From: Methanobacteriota archaeon
GTDB taxonomy: Archaea > Halobacteriota > Methanomicrobia > Methanomicrobiales > Methanomicrobiaceae
DNA: 64,000 nucleotides
Reading direction: 5' to 3'
Assembly: GCA_016841485.1 (NCBI GenBank)
Contig: JAENZA010000004.1
Coordinates: 1-64,000, forward strand
Under the pieces are notes generated by a model. The model worked only from the letters and a program-made list of their open reading frames with translations, was not told the origin of the DNA and ran no database searches. Below, piece by piece: positions 63,584 to 64,000 of the stretch (positions are counted from its first letter, which is position 1; the number at the start of each line of letters is the position of its first letter). The translations under genes were made by a program, and so were the position numbers.

Positions 63584-64000
63584 ATGGTTCAGCCAAGTTA
63601 TGCAAGCGGTATTTCAAACATTCCCCTGATGGGAATGACAATAGGTGAGATGCTGGACAATACGGTCAGGCAATATCCTGATAACGAAGCTGTGGTCGCA
63701 GTGGAACAGGATATCCGCTGGACCTACCGTGAGTTCAATGAACGTGTTGAAAAGCTTGGCAGAAGCCTCATGGCCCTCGGTGTTCGAAAAGGCGACCGGG
63801 TCGCAATATGGGCGATGAACTATGCCGAATGGCTCCTGGTCCAGTTCGCAACCGCCAAAATAGGTGCGATCATGGTGAATATCAATCCGGCCTACCGTAC
63901 CTTCGAGCTTGAATACACACTGAAACAGGCTGAAATCCATACCCTTCTTGTCCAGGGAAGGTTCAAAAGCTCGGATTATGTCGGCATGTTCTATGAGGCC
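63584..64000 (+). CDS. AMP-binding acyl-CoA synthetase (partial, runs off the right edge)
   Basis: The first 139 codons of an ANL-superfamily ligase, hidden from the ORF track because it is open to the edge. It reads MVQPSYASGISNIPLMGMTIGEM, then LDNTVRQYPDNEAVVAVEQDIRWTYREFNERVEKLGRSLMALGV and RKGDRVAIWAMNYAEWLLVQFATAKIGAIMVNINPAYRTFELEY. The NPAYR motif is typical of medium/long-chain fatty acyl-CoA synthetases. The catalytic motifs lie beyond the window. It is divergent from tRNA-Trp, 93 bases away. Confidence 0.9.
   Translation, partial: MVQPSYASGISNIPLMGMTIGEMLDNTVRQYPDNEAVVAVEQDIRWTYREFNERVEKLGRSLMALGVRKGDRVAIWAMNYAEWLLVQFATAKIGAIMVNINPAYRTFELEYTLKQAEIHTLLVQGRFKSSDYVGMFYEA

Overview
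The window is a single stretch of a methanogenic euryarchaeon, most likely from the order Methanomicrobiales. Archaeal markers include TBP, TFS, RNA polymerase subunits D, N and K, archaeal ribosomal proteins, diphthine synthase, Hef, class I LysRS, archaeal GluRS and GlyRS, isopentenyl phosphate kinase, archaeosortase A, a fused Fae-Hps and a tRNA-Trp whose intron carries a C/D guide RNA. A bacterial-type gyrBA pair and an RpoD with two [4Fe-4S] motifs fit a methanogen. No methanogenesis enzyme is present, so the family-level placement is inference.

Layout. 1-1850: the 3' end of 23S rRNA, a 5S rRNA, two small unknown genes, then tRNA-Cys with a second 5S. 1.9-11.1 kb: LysE exporter, flippase-like membrane protein, DUF357 protein and dphB. 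Next come two cis-prenyltransferase genes meeting tail to tail (one catalytic, one lacking the catalytic N-terminus), a radical SAM enzyme and lysS, then a conserved archaeal trio (zinc ribbon, DUF2073, Era-like GTPase). 11.3-14.6 kb: four consecutive CBS-domain genes holding about 14 CBS domains.

14.7-28.2 kb is one long plus-strand supercluster: tRNA-Ser, rps13-rps4-rps11-rpoD-rpl18e-rpl13-rps9-rpoN, tRNA-Pro, rpoK-eno-rps2, then Memo-like, mevalonate kinase, isopentenyl phosphate kinase, type 2 IPP isomerase, RNase J, GGPP synthase and gltX. It joins translation and transcription machinery to the isoprenoid lipid pathway. 28.3-45.2 kb: an EF-Tu/SelB-like protein with no recognisable GTPase motifs, SLC13 transporter, SIMPL protein, rpiA, a winged-helix regulator, tbp, AMP-forming acs, a divergent ADP-forming acyl-CoA synthetase, tfs, archaeosortase A next to a CDP-alcohol phosphatidyltransferase, arfC, sppA, truD, pth2 and a geranylgeranyl-reductase-type flavoprotein. 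45.2-59 kb: gyrBA behind a short leader ORF, PEGA protein, YjbQ, UPF0147, p27-type zinc ribbon, hef, glyS, an HTH protein, UPF0173 hydrolase, nifU and nifS.

59.0-61.6 kb is an accessory, increasingly AT-rich island: a string of hairpins, an HUH-type rolling-circle Rep, a PH-domain membrane protein, an AT-rich repeat block and a small membrane protein. It looks like an integrated rolling-circle plasmid or virus, or its remnant. The window ends with Fae-Hps, a C-terminal fragment of a CODH catalytic subunit beside tRNA-Trp, and the start of an acyl-CoA synthetase.

The observations I rate highest are the split (probably heteromeric) cis-prenyltransferase, the tRNA-Trp intron guide that matches C34 and C39 of its own precursor, the hairpin/Rep island, the CBS cluster, and the three helically phased TATA elements in front of tbp.
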